This document shows positions 61,355-64,000 of a stretch of DNA of 64,000 nucleotides, piece after piece. Source of the DNA: Caenorhabditis remanei. Its lineage: Eukaryota > Nematoda > Chromadorea > Rhabditida > Rhabditidae. Under the pieces are notes generated by a model, which saw only the letters and a list, made by a program, of their open reading frames with translations, was not told where the DNA came from and ran no database searches. Both the position numbers and the translations under genes were made by a program. Numbering within the stretch: position 1 is the stretch's first letter; every line of letters begins with the position of its first letter. Location: assembly GCF_010183535.1 (NCBI RefSeq), contig NC_071332.1, positions 4,402,001 to 4,466,000 on the forward strand, in the 5' to 3' direction.

Positions 61355-62762
61355 TTACTGCCCGACTAGTCCAATTATCTCGTAGTCAATGTCATTTGTG
61401 TCAATGCGTTGAGGTTTTGGCTCACAGTTCATCGAGCGGTAGAAATCTCGGGCGGTCTGGAATTATCAACTTTTTTTGGAAAAGTGTGTGGAAAAAAAGT
61501 TATTTACCTCTGCATAATCGGTCACCAGTTGAGTGGAGTTACCATCAAAGTTACATTCATTCAGGATAGCATCGTATATGCATGGTTGGATGTTGAGCCA
61601 TTGTTTGCAGCGGTTGAATCGGATCTGGAATTAGGGAGTAAGTAAATAATTGGTATAATTAAAGAGCAGAAAACTTGAGGATTCTGAATCAGGTTTTAGA
61701 TTTTGACTAGTATCTAAACTGGTCAATGTAGAAGACTTTGAAGACCAGAACTCCAAAAGTTTGTCATATTTTTGAAAAGCGGTTGAATCTGCTCTGCTGA
61801 TTTGCGAAGATTAAAAAATTTACGGGTCTGAAAGTGCGAAAAATGAACTCGGCGCCCTTGGAAACCTGTATCTAAACACTTAAATCGGGTTTTTGAAAAA
61901 TTTCGAAAAAAGGTGTCCGAGTGGCTCAGTGGGATTTTCCCCCAACGTCTCCCACCCTGACCTACCAGGGTTCGAACCCCACTCGGGCTAAATATTTTTT
62001 GCAGACTGTTCAGATGCTGAAAACATCCTCCTCTTCCTATAAAAATGCTTGGAGCCCTGGTTTTCAGGTTTTACACCGCTAAAAATGATTAAAATGAGAA
62101 AACCTCGCGAGTGTAGGGGTTTTTAAGCTTTCCAGAATCTACATATCTGCTCACTTACCACATGTTTTGCATTAAACAGAGCATTCAAGCATGTGGTATT
62201 CGGTGCTAGTGACATTAACTGAAAAAATGTTTTCCCAAATTATTCAAATCTCATTCCCCTCCCCTTCCACTCACTTTCTCAGCACACTCCATAAAATCTC
62301 CGGTATAATACCTATAAAACTTGCATGCTGGAAACGTGTCCATCACATCGGCCACAAAGTCGTGACCATCTTCACAGGTTATTTTTGTAAAGCAACTCTG
62401 AAACAAAAAAAAACGTCCTTGATGTCTGAACAGGGATCATTTCACTTACTTCTGCTTTCTCGCAATCAGCGACCACTTCGGTGTATTCTGATGGTGGTCG
62501 AAGGAACCGGGTTGTTTTGTTGATTTTCATAAGGGAGTCTTCAAGGCGACGCGTTTTCTGGAACATAGGATTTGTGACAGGTCAAAAAAGTGAGGGTACT
62601 TACCTTAGCGCAATCCACACCTGTCAGCAGTTGAGCCCTTGAGCAGAAGTCACTGTTAGAGGTGGTAGCTTCCCAGACTGTCATTATAAAGCCAACGAAT
62701 AGAATGATACAGAAAAATAGACAAATCCAGCAGACTAGTTGGACGGCACAGCCACAAGCCAT
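61355..62762 (-). CDS. Cysteine-rich T20D4.11/DUF19-like protein with N-terminal anchor, copy 2
   Basis: ATG 62762 (MACGCAVQLVCWICLF). A hydrophobic anchor covers residues about 6-30. Exons then give FCSRAQLLTGVDCAK; KTRRLEDSLMKINK; SCFTKITCEDG..FPACKFYRYYTGDFMECAEK; LMSLAPNTTCLNALFNAKHV; CKQWLNIQPCIYDAILNEC; and a final exon ending IIGLVGQ at 61355. The cysteine layout parallels its neighbours at 57962 and 62960. Potential N-glycosylation sites (NKT, NTT, NST) fit an extracellular domain. The intron at about 61640-62158 contains a tRNA-like sequence. Confidence 0.76.
61915..61988 (+). ncRNA. tRNA-like sequence or tRNA pseudogene
   Basis: A 74-base block has a pairing 7-bp acceptor (GTCCGAG with CTCGGGC), an A-box-like TGGCTCAGTGG and a B-box GGGTTCGAACCCC, with a T-run about 5 bases downstream. 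The D stem and full T stem do not form, so it is probably a degenerate tRNA or a tRNA-derived repeat in the intron of the antisense host gene. Confidence 0.45.
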
Positions 62763-62959
62763 TTTTCAGGAAAAGTTGTACTAACAATAGGTGGAGAAGA
62801 AACACTGCTTGCTATGTCGAGAGGATTTGCAAAGGTTTATATAACTGTTCCCGATCGTCGAAAAAAGTAAGCGGAATGTTCTCAGATGTTCAAAAAATAA
62901 ATTATTTATTTTAAAACAGAAAACAATACAGTTAGATTCTCATAGATTCTCATATGTAT

Positions 62960-64000
62960 CTAAACTAAACTTTCTCCTCCCATGCAAATCGAGGAACGCA
63001 GATTGGCGGCCTCCTGAAAAGGAAGGAATGGTGGGAAACATAAGAATAACATGAAGCAAAAAAAAGAAGAACGTCCGTCGGATGGATATATCCGGCGGGA
63101 ATCCTTTTCTACTCACCTCCTCATAACGCTTCGTCATCTCGTCGCCGCAAGTGATGCCGATCTGCGTTTTTATGCACTTTTGAATGTTATCCCATTCTTT
63201 GCAGCGGCTATCGGTTGACTGGAAAGAGAAACATGAATACAGTAGGCTAGGGTAGGATTTTTGGGTTTTGTAATTTGTAGGCTCTGTATCCACGAGCAGC
63301 GTAGTGATTTCAGCTTATCAAAATCATTGGCAGAGTTTTAAATATTTGTGGTGTTATGTCGCGAAACCGATAGACTCCATATCCGTGAGTCGCTACGCTG
63401 TCACGAATTTTGAGCAATACATTGAGAGAACTGCAATTAACTATTTTTGAAAAGTAGACTTGTCAAAAATCGGGCCGGGCCGAATTTTCTCTTGGCCGGG
63501 CCGGGTCGAGATTTTGCTTGATTTCGGCCCGGTCCGTGACAAGTCTGTTGGAAAGGGATATCAGCAGAACCCGGATAAAAACTAGGCTCTGTTAAAACAA
63601 TCCGTCTCAGAACTTTTTTTAAAAAGGCTCTCTCTTCGTCCCTTGCGGTCTCTGAGTTCGCATCTATGACTATTCATTCTTTCAGCTCGGTATCGCCGGA
63701 GTCGATACTCATCAAATTCAATTTTTAAACACTCACCTCTTCACTATCATCGAAAACCCTTTTCAAACATGCTGCGTCTCCATCTCTCTTCATTATCAGC
63801 TGTAACTTGAAACCCTCTTTTTTAAACATCTCATCCTTAGACTCACCTTTTCTGCGCACGGCGCAAACTGCCTATTATAAAACACATAAAACTGACAAGA
63901 GGAGAACGTGTGAAGTACATCCGCCGAGATAAATGAATCGACTGTTCCGACGCAATTCTGGAAATTTCCTTGAAGTTTAAAGTCAGGAGTTAAAGACTCA
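62960..64000 (-). CDS. Cysteine-rich T20D4.11/DUF19-like protein, copy 3 (5' end beyond window)
   Basis: Minus-strand exons read NCVGTVDSFISADVLHTFSS followed by CQFYVFYNRQFAPCAEK (about 63846-63957), LIMKRDGDAACLKRVFDDSEE (about 63738-63800), CKEWDNIQKCIKTQIGITCG (about 63117-63219) and EAANLRSSICMGGESLV with a stop at 62960. The same cysteine pairs as in copies 1 and 2 are present. The start and anchor lie outside the window. The long intron (63220-63737) contains a small GGGCCG hairpin. Confidence 0.72.
63457..63546. repeat. Small GGGCCG hairpin in an intron of cysteine-rich gene 3
   Basis: It starts AGACTTGTCAAAAATCGGGCC and ends GGTCCGTGACAAGTCT. At 90 bp it looks like a reduced relative of the hairpins at 27054 and 45698, sharing the ACTTGTCA terminus and the GGCCGGGCC-rich arm. 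Confidence 0.75.

Noticed and set aside
61915..61988. Functional tRNA gene
   Set aside because: The acceptor and B box are good but the D stem and full T stem do not form, so only a tRNA-like call is supported.

Overview
The window looks like nematode DNA, most likely from a Caenorhabditis species. The evidence is the short introns (about 40-60 bp) with TTTCAG-type acceptors, tandem clusters of nematode-only chemoreceptor GPCRs (Sri, Srd and a third subfamily), tandem acyltransferase-3/SGNH genes of the oac type, T20D4.11/DUF19-like cysteine-rich genes, and many small hairpin repeats. I cannot name the species. Gene models were spliced by eye from exon homology, GT/AG sites and reading-frame continuity.

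Layout. (1) 1-11700 is a virus-like transposon region of Maverick/Polinton type. It holds an intron-rich, apparently intact protein-primed family B DNA polymerase on the minus strand (5221-10008). Its 3' third and about 1.8 kb of following DNA are present a second time in inverted orientation. The result is a near-perfect palindrome centred at 3160/3161 (arms 1-2870 and 3451-6320), cut by the window edge. Next to it is a small two-exon gene (11158-11699) made only of a copy of the polymerase N-terminal domain. (2) 12500-23830 holds a broken 3' fragment and three tandem plus-strand acyltransferase-3/SGNH genes. (3) 23869-25054 is an Srd receptor, convergent with the last oac-like gene. (4) 25590-39759 holds five minus-strand GPCR genes of one subfamily, interrupted at 29.4-35 kb by a repeat island: a 0.8 kb foldback with tRNA-like modules, a 0.9 kb terminal-inverted-repeat element, and a short non-autonomous LTR element with identical LTRs. 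(5) 40300-41638 is a DHRS1-like short-chain dehydrogenase. (6) 41897-56089 is a tandem array of seven sri genes plus one sri relic, with a recent mosaic duplication, a dead mariner, and hairpin insertions. (7) 57962-64000 holds three minus-strand membrane-anchored cysteine-rich genes, the last running off the right edge.

Most genes right of 23.9 kb lie on the minus strand head to tail, as expected for families growing by local tandem duplication. The most notable observations are the polymerase palindrome, the free-standing polymerase N-domain gene, the Vsr-like nuclease module inside the polymerase, the tRNA-like modules carried by foldback elements, and the mosaic structure of two sri paralogues. 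I found no system that I would call entirely new. The palindromic polymerase locus with its satellite N-domain gene is the best candidate for follow-up.
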